Source: an uncultured Rhodospirillales bacterium
Lineage (GTDB): Bacteria > Pseudomonadota > Alphaproteobacteria > Rhodospirillales > Casp-alpha2
Assembly (NCBI GenBank): GCA_938074585.1
Contig: CALJEW010000364.1
Span: 1 to 24,724 of the forward strand
Direction: 5' to 3'
Length of the DNA stretch: 24,724 nt
Of the stretch, positions 1 through 7,977 are shown piece after piece. The first letter of the stretch is position 1, and the number at the start of each line of letters is the position of its first letter. Below the pieces are notes generated by a model, which saw nothing but the letters and a program-made list of their open reading frames with translations, had not been told where the DNA came from and did no database searches. Made by a program: the position numbers and the translations under genes.

Positions 1-42
1 GAACTCACGGCGTACGCTTCTATCGATCGCGCGCTCCCCACA

Positions 43-1005
43 ATGAATGGAAAAGCAGCCCTACTTGATGACAAGCGCCGGCTTCATTTGCAGGATGGCC
101 CCATAGATCTTATTATAGAGGCAGACGGCAGCCCGCAGGAAGTACGTGCCGCCTATTGCCAAGCAATGACATTCTTCGATGGATTGCTGTTGATGCTGGC
201 CGGTGAATTACCATTTCTGAGATCTTCGACACACATCGGCGGTAAATTACCCACAGGCCCGGTTGCACGCATAATGACGCAGGCTGTAATACCTTATTGC
301 GGCCAATTCGTTACACCAATGGCAGCTGTTGCCGGGGCCGTCGCAGAGTCTGTTTTGGCGGCACTGGTAAACAACAGAAATCTGTCACGGGCTTATGTCA
401 ACAATGGCGGCGATATCGCCTACTTTTTTGGCCCGGGTTCGACTTACACAATCGGAATTTGCACCAATCCTATAACCAGAGCTATGGGTGCAAGTATTCG
501 ACTGAGAGCCGAGGACCAAATTGGTGGTGTGGCGACCAGTGGATGGCGCGGACGTAGCTATTCACTGGGGATTGCTGACGCAGTGACTGTCCTGGCCGAG
601 ACCGCGGCAAAAGCCGATGTTGCGGCGACGTTAATTGCCAACGCGGTTGATCTGCAGAACTCGCCAAAAATTCAGCGCCAATCAGCAAGTGACTTGTCCC
701 CAGACAGCGATCTTGGACAACAACAAGTCACCATTGATGTCGCTCCCTTGGGCCATGCTGAGAGACAAACGGCACTTCGTGCAGGCTGCAAATTCGCCAA
801 CACGTTATACCGCTCAGGATTGATCAAGACCGCATTTCTGAACCTACAAGGGCAGTCGATAATCGTTGGGGAGACAACGTCCCTGATTGAATTGGGTTCC
901 AGTCACGAAAAAAATCCGCCCCTAAATCAACCGAAAGCAGACGTTTTGGTCGGAACGGGTTATCTTTTGAAATCGAGGCCTGAACAGGAAGGGCAAATCA
1001 TATGA
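43..1005 (+). CDS. UPF0280 family protein (ApbE-like fold)
   Basis: Recognised as UPF0280 by its N-terminal pattern (RRLHLQDGPIDLIIEADG, residues 13-30) and by a Gly/Ala-rich middle section (about 85-130) that includes NNGGDIAYF. The family shares a fold with ApbE, the FMN transferase, but no reaction is established for it as far as I know. There is no signal peptide, so it should be cytoplasmic. It overlaps the next gene by ATGA (1002-1005), so translation is probably coupled. The frame stays open upstream to the window edge and no Shine-Dalgarno sequence precedes the ATG at 43, so the true start could lie outside the window; the ATG fits the usual family start. I infer a possible flavin-attachment role for the flavo-Fe-S protein at 12342-13829. 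Family call is firm, function is not. Confidence 0.85.
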   Translation: MNGKAALLDDKRRLHLQDGPIDLIIEADGSPQEVRAAYCQAMTFFDGLLLMLAGELPFLRSSTHIGGKLPTGPVARIMTQAVIPYCGQFVTPMAAVAGAVAESVLAALVNNRNLSRAYVNNGGDIAYFFGPGSTYTIGICTNPITRAMGASIRLRAEDQIGGVATSGWRGRSYSLGIADAVTVLAETAAKADVAATLIANAVDLQNSPKIQRQSASDLSPDSDLGQQQVTIDVAPLGHAERQTALRAGCKFANTLYRSGLIKTAFLNLQGQSIIVGETTSLIELGSSHEKNPPLNQPKADVLVGTGYLLKSRPEQEGQII

Positions 1006-1589
1006 GTACCGTAAAAATCCGAAAAATTGTTACCTGTGTCGAAGAAATTTATTTAGAGATGGGCAAAACCATTGATCCACCGACCCGGCGCGCGGCATCG
1101 ATTGCAGTCATAGAGAACCCCTATGCCGGCGTTTATCAGGAAGATTTGGAAGACTTGATGGTGATTGGCGAGGAACTGGGAAGCGAGTTGGGGCGCAGAT
1201 GTGTTGAAGCCCTTGGCATCCAGCCAGCAGATGCCCAAAGTTACGGCAAGGCCGCAATGGTCGGAGAGAATGGCGAATTGGAGCACGCCGCCGCAATATT
1301 GCATCCACGCCTGGGTAAACCCTTGCGTGCAACCGTCGAAAAGGGAGCAGCACTTGTCGCTTCCAATAAGAAACGCGGCCCCATGGGCCATCCACTGGAT
1401 GTTCCCTTGGGTCATAAGGATGCGGCTTACGTGCGTTCACACTTCGACGGCATGGAAGTCCGAATTAATGATGCGCCGCGAGCAAATGAGATCATGGTTG
1501 CAGTCGCAGTGACTGATTCTGGACGCCCCCTGCCTCGGGTTGGCGGACTGACCCACGATGAAGCAGAGGGCGTTGATGGTCTGAAATAA
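1002..1589 (+). CDS. Amino acid synthesis (AA_synth, PF06684-type) family protein
   Basis: A 195-residue soluble protein that I recognise as the AA_synth family. The N-terminus contains KIRKIVTCVEEIYLEMGK and a conserved ENPYAGVY segment (about 38-45); the C-terminal half has RGPMGHPLDVPLGHKDAAYV (about 125-144) and a final domain with GGLTHDEAEG. Despite the family name no biosynthetic role is established. The gene starts in an ATGA overlap with the UPF0280 gene and ends in a TAATG overlap with the reductase gene, so it is a core operon member. From memory, this pair often sits beside 6-hydroxynicotinate-reductase-like genes in Proteobacteria, as here, which suggests a step in heteroaromatic or cyclic-amide breakdown; that is inference. 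Confidence 0.85.
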   Translation: MSTVKIRKIVTCVEEIYLEMGKTIDPPTRRAASIAVIENPYAGVYQEDLEDLMVIGEELGSELGRRCVEALGIQPADAQSYGKAAMVGENGELEHAAAILHPRLGKPLRATVEKGAALVASNKKRGPMGHPLDVPLGHKDAAYVRSHFDGMEVRINDAPRANEIMVAVAVTDSGRPLPRVGGLTHDEAEGVDGLK

Positions 1590-2614
1590 TGAGCAATCGT
1601 GTCGAAACAGATGTTGTCATAATCGGAGCGGGTCCTGTTGGCCTTTTTGCCGTTTTTGAGTTGGGGTTGCTCGGATTGAACGCCCATGTTCTTGACGTGC
1701 TCGACAAACCGGGCGGTCAGTGCGCCGAATTGTATCCGGAAAAGCCAATTTATGACATCCCAGCCTGGCCGGTCATATCAGGTAAAGACCTGACCGACAG
1801 GCTGCTCGAACAGATCAAACCGTTTTTGCCAACGTTTCACTTTAATGATCTGGTAACCGGCATAGAAGGCAGCGTTGAAAAAGGTTTCACACTTAGCACT
1901 GAATGCGGCAAGACTTTTTTCACAAAAGTCGTTGTTATTGCCGCAGGTGGCGGTTCCTTTCAACCCAAACGCCCATCCATTCCGGGCATTGCAGGCTTCA
2001 ACGGTACTTCTGTGTTTTATGCAGTCCGCGAGCGAGAAACTTTCCGGGGTAAAGACCTACTGATCGTTGGTGGAGGTGACTCAGCGCTGGATTGGTGTCT
2101 GAACCTCCAACCGATCGCCAAACGTGTCACTCTCGTGCATCGGCGCGACAATTTCCGAGCTGTACCAAACAGTGTCAGTAAAATGAAAACCCTAGTAAGA
2201 CAAGGCAAAATGGATTTTATTGTCGGTCAGGTCTCTAAATTATGCGGAACCGGCGGACAGCTTCAGTCCGCAGTGATCAAAACTAAAGAAGACGCTATTG
2301 AGATGACTTGCGACCGGCTTCTTCCTTTTTTTGGTTTGACGATGAAACTAGGTCCTGTTTCCGATTGGGATCTTGAACTCGACGGCAATCAAATAAAAGT
2401 CGACACAGCAACCTTCTCGACCTCCAAGCCAGGCATTTTCTCGATTGGCGACATCAATACGTATCCAGGGAAACTTAAATTAATCCTGTCCGGATTCCAC
2501 GAAGGAGCTCTTATGGCACACGCGGCCAAAGCCCTTACACACCCAGAAGAGCGCGTAGTTTTGCAATACACAACCTCTTCCAAAAACTTACATAAAAAAT
2601 TGGGGGTCGCATGA
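1589..2614 (+). CDS. Ferredoxin--NADP(+) reductase, type 2 (thioredoxin-reductase-like)
   Basis: A 341-residue flavoprotein of the thioredoxin-reductase-like FNR2 group, which moves electrons between NADPH and ferredoxin. Residues 13-18 (GAGPVG) form the FAD dinucleotide-binding loop, and PGGQCAELYPEKPIYDIP (about 42-59) is characteristic of FNR2. Residues 161-165 (GGGDS) begin the NADP-binding Rossmann domain, and the C-terminal SIGDINTYPGK contains the second FAD contact. The thioredoxin-reductase CxxC redox pair is not visible, as expected for FNR2. The start overlaps the previous stop and the end overlaps the ferredoxin start (ATGA). With the next two genes it forms a three-component Rieske oxygenase: NADPH to FAD to ferredoxin to oxygenase. 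It may also feed the Hnr-like reductase encoded downstream. Confidence 0.92.
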   Translation: MSNRVETDVVIIGAGPVGLFAVFELGLLGLNAHVLDVLDKPGGQCAELYPEKPIYDIPAWPVISGKDLTDRLLEQIKPFLPTFHFNDLVTGIEGSVEKGFTLSTECGKTFFTKVVVIAAGGGSFQPKRPSIPGIAGFNGTSVFYAVRERETFRGKDLLIVGGGDSALDWCLNLQPIAKRVTLVHRRDNFRAVPNSVSKMKTLVRQGKMDFIVGQVSKLCGTGGQLQSAVIKTKEDAIEMTCDRLLPFFGLTMKLGPVSDWDLELDGNQIKVDTATFSTSKPGIFSIGDINTYPGKLKLILSGFHEGALMAHAAKALTHPEERVVLQYTTSSKNLHKKLGVA

Positions 2615-2925
2615 AATTGATTGTAACGGACATCGATAAAACTCTACACGAGGTCGACTTCAAAGAAGACGACATTCTTATGCATGTTTTACGGGATGCA
2701 AATATGGGCATTCTCGCGGAATGTGGCGGTAGCTGTGTCTGTGCGACCTGCCACGTTTATGTGGATCAAGAATGGTTAAGCAAACTTGATGGCATCGGAG
2801 ACGATGAAGAAGACATGTTAGATGAAGCCTATGAGCCTAATGGCAACTCGCGACTATCATGTCAAATTCAGCTTTCGGAATCTCATGACGGCATAAAACT
2901 AACTATTGGACCTAAGTGGGACTGA
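2611..2925 (+). CDS. [2Fe-2S] ferredoxin, adrenodoxin type
   Basis: A 104-residue ferredoxin. The four cluster ligands are Cys38, Cys44, Cys47 and Cys84, giving the C-x5-C-x2-C-x36-C spacing of adrenodoxin/putidaredoxin-type proteins; Cys42 is an additional, probably non-ligand cysteine often seen in this group. An acidic patch (residues 64-72) is typical of the partner-docking surface. The start overlaps the reductase stop by ATGA and the oxygenase follows after 26 bases, so the three are probably translated together as one electron chain. The likely partner is the Rieske oxygenase; because 6-hydroxynicotinate reductases are ferredoxin-dependent, a second role with the 12342-13829 product is possible (inference). 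Confidence 0.93.
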   Translation: MKLIVTDIDKTLHEVDFKEDDILMHVLRDANMGILAECGGSCVCATCHVYVDQEWLSKLDGIGDDEEDMLDEAYEPNGNSRLSCQIQLSESHDGIKLTIGPKWD

Positions 2926-2941
2926 CCCAGCGCGTGGGAAT

Positions 2942-2950
2942 GGAGAAGAG
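2942..2950 (+). promoter_or_regulatory. Ribosome binding site that sets the oxygenase start
   Basis: GGAGAAGAG ends one base before the ATG at 2952, with the GGAG core 6 bases upstream of it. The longer open frame starting at 2916 overlaps the ferredoxin stop and lacks such a site, and residues after 2952 (MECVKNAWYVAGW) match the usual N-terminus of VanA-like oxygenases. Confidence 0.7.
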
Positions 2951-2951
2951 A

Positions 2952-3995
2952 ATGGAATGCGTAAAAAATGCCTGGTATGTTGCGGGGTGGTCTTCGGAAT
3001 TTGGAGATGAACTGCGCCGTGTGACAATCCTTGAACAAAATGTTGTGATGTTTCGCAATTCTAAAGGAGGCGTCATTGCCATGGATGACCGTTGTCCACA
3101 CCGGCAACTCCCTTTGTCAAAAGGCAAACGTATCGGCGACGATATTCAGTGCGGATACCATGGACTGACATTCAATTGCAGTGGCAAGTGCATACGTGTC
3201 CCCGGACAATCTGGCCAGCCGTCATCCATATATGTCGACACCTATCCAGTGTATGAAAAACATCAAATCACTTGGATTTGGATGGGTGATCCTGAGTTGG
3301 CCGACGTAAACACTATTTTTGATATGCCAGAATTCACAGATTCCACATGGCATGCGCATCAGGGTGAGGCACTTCATCTGAAATCAAATTATCTGAACGT
3401 TGCCGAAAATTTGGTTGATCCCGCGCACGTCAGTTTTGTTCATCCATCGACTTTGGGTGACGCCGCCGGTGAAGACGTTCCCGTCCATGTTGACACCAAA
3501 AGCGACGTCATCAGTGCGTGGCGTTGGATACGTAATGCGCCACCGATTGGATTTTTTCAACAATTTGGAAACTTCACCAGCAATGTTGATCGCTGGCACT
3601 ATTATTACCTGCATATGCCGAGCACGGCCGTTATCGATTTCGGCAGCGCAGATACAAAAGACAACCTGCCAGAAGACCAACGCAGCAAAGGTGTTCGGGT
3701 GTTCGCCCTTCATTTCCTGACACCCGTTACATCCGAATACACAATTGATCGCTGGATGCATCTGCGAAATACAGCCCTAGGAGACGGTGCAGCGTCAGCA
3801 GAAATGGACGCCATGTTCAAAGTGGCTTTCGCCGAAGATAAGGAAATTTTGGAAGCGGTACAGGAGGAGGAAAATCGGCCACAAACGCGTCAACTCGTCC
3901 GAATTGCAATTGACAAAGCGCCAATCGCGTACCGCAAAAAAATCCAAATGTTAATCGATCTGGAAAACAATCAGAGGGTTGGGGGGCCCACATAA
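2952..3995 (+). CDS. Rieske non-heme iron oxygenase, VanA-like alpha subunit
   Basis: Terminal oxygenase of a Rieske system, 347 residues from the chosen start, matching the ~350 of vanillate O-demethylase-type enzymes. The Rieske cluster ligands are Cys48, His50, Cys67 and His70 (CPHR ... CGYH). The mononuclear iron site is visible as Asp156-x2-His159-x4-His164 (DPAHVSFVH). Members of this group carry out O- or N-demethylation or ring hydroxylation; sequence alone does not say which. The dedicated ferredoxin and FNR genes directly upstream differ from the fused VanB-type reductase that often partners VanA. The start at 2952 is preferred over 2916 because of its ribosome site. I infer the first attack on the imported substrate, possibly demethylation of an N- or O-methylated heteroaromatic. 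Confidence 0.9.
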   Translation: MECVKNAWYVAGWSSEFGDELRRVTILEQNVVMFRNSKGGVIAMDDRCPHRQLPLSKGKRIGDDIQCGYHGLTFNCSGKCIRVPGQSGQPSSIYVDTYPVYEKHQITWIWMGDPELADVNTIFDMPEFTDSTWHAHQGEALHLKSNYLNVAENLVDPAHVSFVHPSTLGDAAGEDVPVHVDTKSDVISAWRWIRNAPPIGFFQQFGNFTSNVDRWHYYYLHMPSTAVIDFGSADTKDNLPEDQRSKGVRVFALHFLTPVTSEYTIDRWMHLRNTALGDGAASAEMDAMFKVAFAEDKEILEAVQEEENRPQTRQLVRIAIDKAPIAYRKKIQMLIDLENNQRVGGPT

Positions 3996-4054
3996 TCAAC
4001 TTGGTATAGTGTCTATTTAATCAATTCTAACACATTCCACATGGGAGGAATAAA

Positions 4055-5263
4055 ATGAAGTTACTAAAATTGAGTATCCCCGCAGCTGCAATGGCAGTTA
4101 TGGGCGTTCTGGCGGGATCGGCAATGGCTGCCGATACCATCAAAATCGGTGAAATCAATCATTACAAACGTATGGCCGCGTTTGCAAACCCCTATAAACA
4201 AGGAATTGAGTTGGGTTTGGAGGAAATAAACGCAGCCGGCGGTGTTCTGGGAAAACCGCTCGAATTCATTTTTCGCGACGATCAAGGAAAACCTGGTGAA
4301 GCCGTCAAAATCGCCGAAGAATTAATGACGCGCGAAGGTGCTGTCATGTTGACAGGAACCATTTTATCTCACGTCGGACTGGCAATTTCTTCCTACGCCG
4401 GCAAAAAGAAACATCTTTACCTAGCCTCAGAACCGCTTGCAGATGCATTGGTCTGGGAGAAAGGTAACAAGTATACTTTCCGATTGCGAACTTCGACGTT
4501 CATGCAGGCATCCATGCTGGCCGAAGCAGCTGCAAAAAGCCCCGCCAAGAAGTATGCAACGATTGCGCCAAACTATGCCTACGGTAAAGATGCGGTCGCT
4601 GCGTTCAAAAAAGCATTGCTGAAGCTACGCCCTGATGTTGAATTTGTCACAGAACAATGGCCCGCTCTGTTCAAGATTGATGCTGGCGCTGAAGTGCAAG
4701 CCATTGAGCGTGCCAAGCCGGACGCCATATACAATGTAACATTCGGTGGCGACCTCGCTAAGTTTGTCCGTGAAGGCACGACCCGCGGTTTGTTCGAAGG
4801 GCGAAAGGTATATGGCCTGCTTACGGGCGAGCCTGAGTATCTGGACCCACTTAAAGATGAAGCTCCTGAAGGCTGGATTGTAACCGGTTATCCCTGGTAC
4901 GATTTCAAATCCGGTCCTAACAAAATTTTCGTAGATGCCTATATGGCAAAATTCAACGAACGCCCCGGCATCGGATCCTTGGTTGGCTATATGACCGCGC
5001 AATCCGTCGCTGCTGGAATTTCGGCAGCAGGGTCTACGGAAACCGAAGCCTTAGTAAAAGCGTTTGAAGGTCTGAAAATTTCAACCCCAGTTGGCGAGAT
5101 TATGTTTCGCAAACAGGACCACCAATCGACGATGGGTGCCTTCGTCGGCACAACCGCGCTCCGAGATGGCAAAGGCGTCATCGTCAATTGGGTATATAAA
5201 AAAGGCGAAGATTACCTACCCTCTGATGAAGAAGTAAAAATGTTGCGGTCTGCAGCAAAATAA
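4055..5263 (+). CDS. ABC transporter substrate-binding protein, branched-chain amino acid type (Peripla_BP_6)
   Basis: A 402-residue periplasmic binding protein. Residues 1-25 form a classical Sec signal peptide (MKLL, hydrophobic core, AMA before the predicted cut), followed by DTIKIGEI. The first lobe has GIELGLEEINAAGG and the FIFRDDQGKP strand typical of LivJ-like proteins. A good ribosome site (GGGAGGA, about 4041-4047) precedes the ATG. It follows the oxygenase gene after 59 bases and precedes a terminator-like hairpin and the fused permease. Proteins of this class often bind aromatic acids in catabolic operons, not only leucine or valine, and the surrounding genes support an aromatic or heteroaromatic ligand here (inference). 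Confidence 0.9.
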   Translation: MKLLKLSIPAAAMAVMGVLAGSAMAADTIKIGEINHYKRMAAFANPYKQGIELGLEEINAAGGVLGKPLEFIFRDDQGKPGEAVKIAEELMTREGAVMLTGTILSHVGLAISSYAGKKKHLYLASEPLADALVWEKGNKYTFRLRTSTFMQASMLAEAAAKSPAKKYATIAPNYAYGKDAVAAFKKALLKLRPDVEFVTEQWPALFKIDAGAEVQAIERAKPDAIYNVTFGGDLAKFVREGTTRGLFEGRKVYGLLTGEPEYLDPLKDEAPEGWIVTGYPWYDFKSGPNKIFVDAYMAKFNERPGIGSLVGYMTAQSVAAGISAAGSTETEALVKAFEGLKISTPVGEIMFRKQDHQSTMGAFVGTTALRDGKGVIVNWVYKKGEDYLPSDEEVKMLRSAAK

Positions 5264-5274
5264 AACAACTGGTA

Positions 5275-5308
5275 TAGCCCGAAGCCCTTTCGCTTCGGGC
5301 TATTTTTA
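5275..5308 (+). terminator. Intrinsic terminator/attenuator after the binding-protein gene
   Basis: An 11-bp perfect stem (arms 5275-5285 and 5292-5302, TAGCCCGAAGC pairing with GCTTCGGGCTA) around a 6-base loop, followed by a T-rich run at 5303-5308. It lies inside the operon, 30 bases upstream of the permease start. It probably lets only part of the transcripts through, so the binding protein is made in excess over the membrane parts. Confidence 0.85.
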
Positions 5309-5338
5309 TATTTTCTTAGATAAACGAAGGTGTAGTCC

Positions 5339-7201
5339 ATGAGCCTTCTTATAGCTCAGTTTTTAACCGGCCTGGCCAATGCGGCAGCACTTTTTCTTGT
5401 TGCCTCCGGCCTGTCACTGATATTCGGTGTTACCCGAATTGTAAATTTTGCCCATGGTTCCTTTTACATGTTAGGCGCGTTTATTGGTTATTCATTAATG
5501 CAGGTCCTGCCCGGCTTTTTTGGGTTTTGGAGTTCGGTTCTATTGGCTGGTATTGCAGTTGGACTGATTGGCGTCATCGTTGAAATGTTTGTCCTCAGGC
5601 CCATTTACAAGGCACCTGAACTATTTCAGCTTGTGGCTACCTTCGGAGTGATCCTGGTCATTCAGGATCTAACCTTGATGACCTGGGGAGCTGTAGACGT
5701 TTTGGGCCCGCGCGTGCCAGGGCTTAAAGGTGTGGTCCGCATATTAGGCGAACCTGTACCCCAGTATGACTTAGCCTTAATAGCCATAACGCCCTTTGTT
5801 TTGTTTGCACTTTGGTATTTGATTACTAAAACCCGAGTTGGAATTCTTGTTCGCGCAGCGACACAGGACCGGGAAATGGTTGGCGCGCTGGGCGTCAATC
5901 AGGCGTGGTTGTTCACCGGTGTGTTTTTTCTGGGTGCGGCGCTCGCTGGATTAGGTGGAGCTATCCAGTTGCCAAAAGGTGGCGCAGACCTATTGATGGA
6001 TTTTAATATCCTCGCTGCAATTTTTGTTGTTGTCGTTATTGGTGGTATGGGCTCATTGCCCGGCGCCTATTTAGCAGCCGTATTGATCTCCGTATTAAAC
6101 GTCTTTGGTGTCTCTTACATTCCACAAAGCACATTAGTGCTGATGTTCGTTGTTATGGCCGTAGTGTTGATGGTCAAACCCTTCGGCTTGCTTGGGCGTG
6201 AAGAAGTTGCTGGAGAACACGGGCAAGTTGGGGAACCGGAACGTCCATTTAAACCCGCGGGCAAAAAAGGTCGGATAATCGTTGCCGCACTGCTTTTACT
6301 GCTGGCACTTCTCCCCGTTTTCGGCTCATCCTTTGCCATGGTGCTGGTGACAGACATTATCATTTTTTGTCTATTCGCAGCGAGTTTACATTTTATATTG
6401 GGTTTGGGCGGATTAGTCTCATTTGGTCATGCGGCCTATTTTGGTGGTGGTGCCTACGTCGCGGCATTGCTTGTCAGTTCAGCAGGAACTCCTATGGAAC
6501 TGGCGTTCCTGCTCGCCCCTCTAGGGGCTTGTCTGGCGGCAGTAATCATTGGCTGGCTGTGTATCCGTTTGACCGGCGTATATTTCGCCATGCTGACAAT
6601 GGCATTCGCACAGCTTCTTTGGTCTTTGGTCTATCAGTGGGATGAGTTTACCGGAGGTGACGACGGCTTGGTGGACATCTGGCCTTCTCCTTGGCTAGCA
6701 GAAACAGAGGCCTATTATTATCTGACCCTCATTGTCGGCGTCGGTGGCATTATATTATTGCGCCACACCGCACACACGCCGTTTGGTTATGCGTTGCGTG
6801 CATCGCGGGATTCGTCTCGTCAGGCAGAAGCGACGGGCATCCATACAAAACGTGTACAATGGGCGGCCTTCGCCTTCGCAGGCTCAATGGCAGGGCTTGC
6901 CGGAGCGCTGTTTGTATTTTCCAAAGGTAGTATCTTCCCAACAGAGCTGGAGATCGCGCGTTCTTTTGATGCCCTAATCGTCGTCTTCCTGGGCGGCGTA
7001 AAGACATTGTCCGGCGCTGTTGTTGGCGGTGCCACGTTGGAACTGGTAAAAGATTATCTAACGCGCTTTGAATACTGGCGCTTAATTCTTGGCGTGTTGA
7101 TCATTGTGATCGTTATCCTGGCCCCTGACGGAATTGTTGGATCTTTACGAAAACTTGGTGAACGCACTGGTCTGTTGCGTGAAGCGGAGGTATCTAAATG
7201 A
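5339..7201 (+). CDS. Fused LivH-LivM permease of a branched-chain-amino-acid-type ABC importer
   Basis: A 620-residue inner-membrane protein joining both permease subunits. Residues 1-~290 are LivH-like (ASGLSLIFGVTRIVNFAHGS near the N-terminus, many hydrophobic helices, and a conserved GGMGSLPGA near 230-240). A charged linker (about 293-315, rich in Glu, Lys and Arg) leads to a LivM-like half (about 316-610) with GLGGLVSFGHAAYFGGGAY and the late VVFLGGVKTLSGAVVGG cytoplasmic loop. LivH and LivM are usually separate genes; such fusions are known. Its stop overlaps the livG-like start (ATGA). It should form the channel of the importer together with the next two ATPases. Confidence 0.92.
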   Translation: MSLLIAQFLTGLANAAALFLVASGLSLIFGVTRIVNFAHGSFYMLGAFIGYSLMQVLPGFFGFWSSVLLAGIAVGLIGVIVEMFVLRPIYKAPELFQLVATFGVILVIQDLTLMTWGAVDVLGPRVPGLKGVVRILGEPVPQYDLALIAITPFVLFALWYLITKTRVGILVRAATQDREMVGALGVNQAWLFTGVFFLGAALAGLGGAIQLPKGGADLLMDFNILAAIFVVVVIGGMGSLPGAYLAAVLISVLNVFGVSYIPQSTLVLMFVVMAVVLMVKPFGLLGREEVAGEHGQVGEPERPFKPAGKKGRIIVAALLLLLALLPVFGSSFAMVLVTDIIIFCLFAASLHFILGLGGLVSFGHAAYFGGGAYVAALLVSSAGTPMELAFLLAPLGACLAAVIIGWLCIRLTGVYFAMLTMAFAQLLWSLVYQWDEFTGGDDGLVDIWPSPWLAETEAYYYLTLIVGVGGIILLRHTAHTPFGYALRASRDSSRQAEATGIHTKRVQWAAFAFAGSMAGLAGALFVFSKGSIFPTELEIARSFDALIVVFLGGVKTLSGAVVGGATLELVKDYLTRFEYWRLILGVLIIVIVILAPDGIVGSLRKLGERTGLLREAEVSK

Positions 7202-7977
7202 CCGATGTTTTAAAAACCGACGGCCTCTCCAAATCCTTTGGCGGCATACGCGCGGTTCACAATGTCAACTTCACGGTTGCTGAGGGCGAACTCCTCGCTC
7301 TGATCGGACCAAATGGAGCGGGTAAAACAACGTGCTTCAATATGTTGATGGGCCAACTGAAACCAACAAGCGGAAAGGTCTATTTGCATGGTGAGGACTT
7401 AGCCGGCCTAGCCCCTCGCGAAATATGGCGCAAGGGTGTTGGTCGGACATTCCAGATCACTGGTACCTATCAATCGATGACGGTCATAGAGAACGTCCAA
7501 ATGGCATTGATTTCTCATCATAAACGTCTGTTTTCCATCTTGAAATACGCACACAAGCTCTATCGCGATGAAGCTATGTCGTTGCTCGAGTTGGTTGGTA
7601 TGGCAGATCAGGCAGAACGCCATTGTGCTATCCTGGCTTATGGCGACTTGAAGCGCCTGGAACTGGCAATCGCGCTTTGCAACCATCCGCGTCTGCTTTT
7701 AATGGATGAGCCGACCGCCGGGATGGCACCAAAAGAACGGATTGGCTTGATGCAATTAACGACCGATATCGTAAAAAACCGGAAAATCAGTGTTTTGTTC
7801 ACCGAACATGACATGGATGTCGTTTTTACTCACGCTCACCGAATTATGGTGCTGAACCGTGGCGAGCTCATTGCCAACGGTACTAGCGAAGAAATCCGCA
7901 ATGACGCCCGCGTACAGGAAGTTTACCTAGGCGGCGGCCATCTCTTTGAAAAAGATGAAGATCAAATAAATGCTTGA
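7198..7977 (+). CDS. ABC transporter ATP-binding protein, LivG type
   Basis: A 259-residue cytoplasmic ATPase. The Walker A motif is at residues 37-45 (GPNGAGKTT), Walker B is LLLMDEPTAG, and the H-loop His lies in FTEHDMD. The signature motif reads LAYGDLKRLELA, a LivG-like variant with Tyr-Gly-Asp in place of SGGQ. The long insertion after GRTFQIT is typical of LivG. It starts in an ATGA overlap with the fused permease and its last 8 bases overlap the livF-like gene, so both ATPases are probably made together as the heterodimer that powers import. Confidence 0.93.
   Translation: MTDVLKTDGLSKSFGGIRAVHNVNFTVAEGELLALIGPNGAGKTTCFNMLMGQLKPTSGKVYLHGEDLAGLAPREIWRKGVGRTFQITGTYQSMTVIENVQMALISHHKRLFSILKYAHKLYRDEAMSLLELVGMADQAERHCAILAYGDLKRLELAIALCNHPRLLLMDEPTAGMAPKERIGLMQLTTDIVKNRKISVLFTEHDMDVVFTHAHRIMVLNRGELIANGTSEEIRNDARVQEVYLGGGHLFEKDEDQINA

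Noticed and set aside
2916..2951. Upstream start for the Rieske oxygenase
   Set aside because: It adds 12 residues not typical of the family, overlaps the ferredoxin stop and lacks a ribosome site. The ATG at 2952 has a good one.
3998..5275. Short near-repeat (AACTTGGTATAG and AACTGGTATAG) flanking the Liv-type binding-protein gene
   Set aside because: Only about 11 bases with an indel, no target duplication or other insertion hallmark; probably chance.
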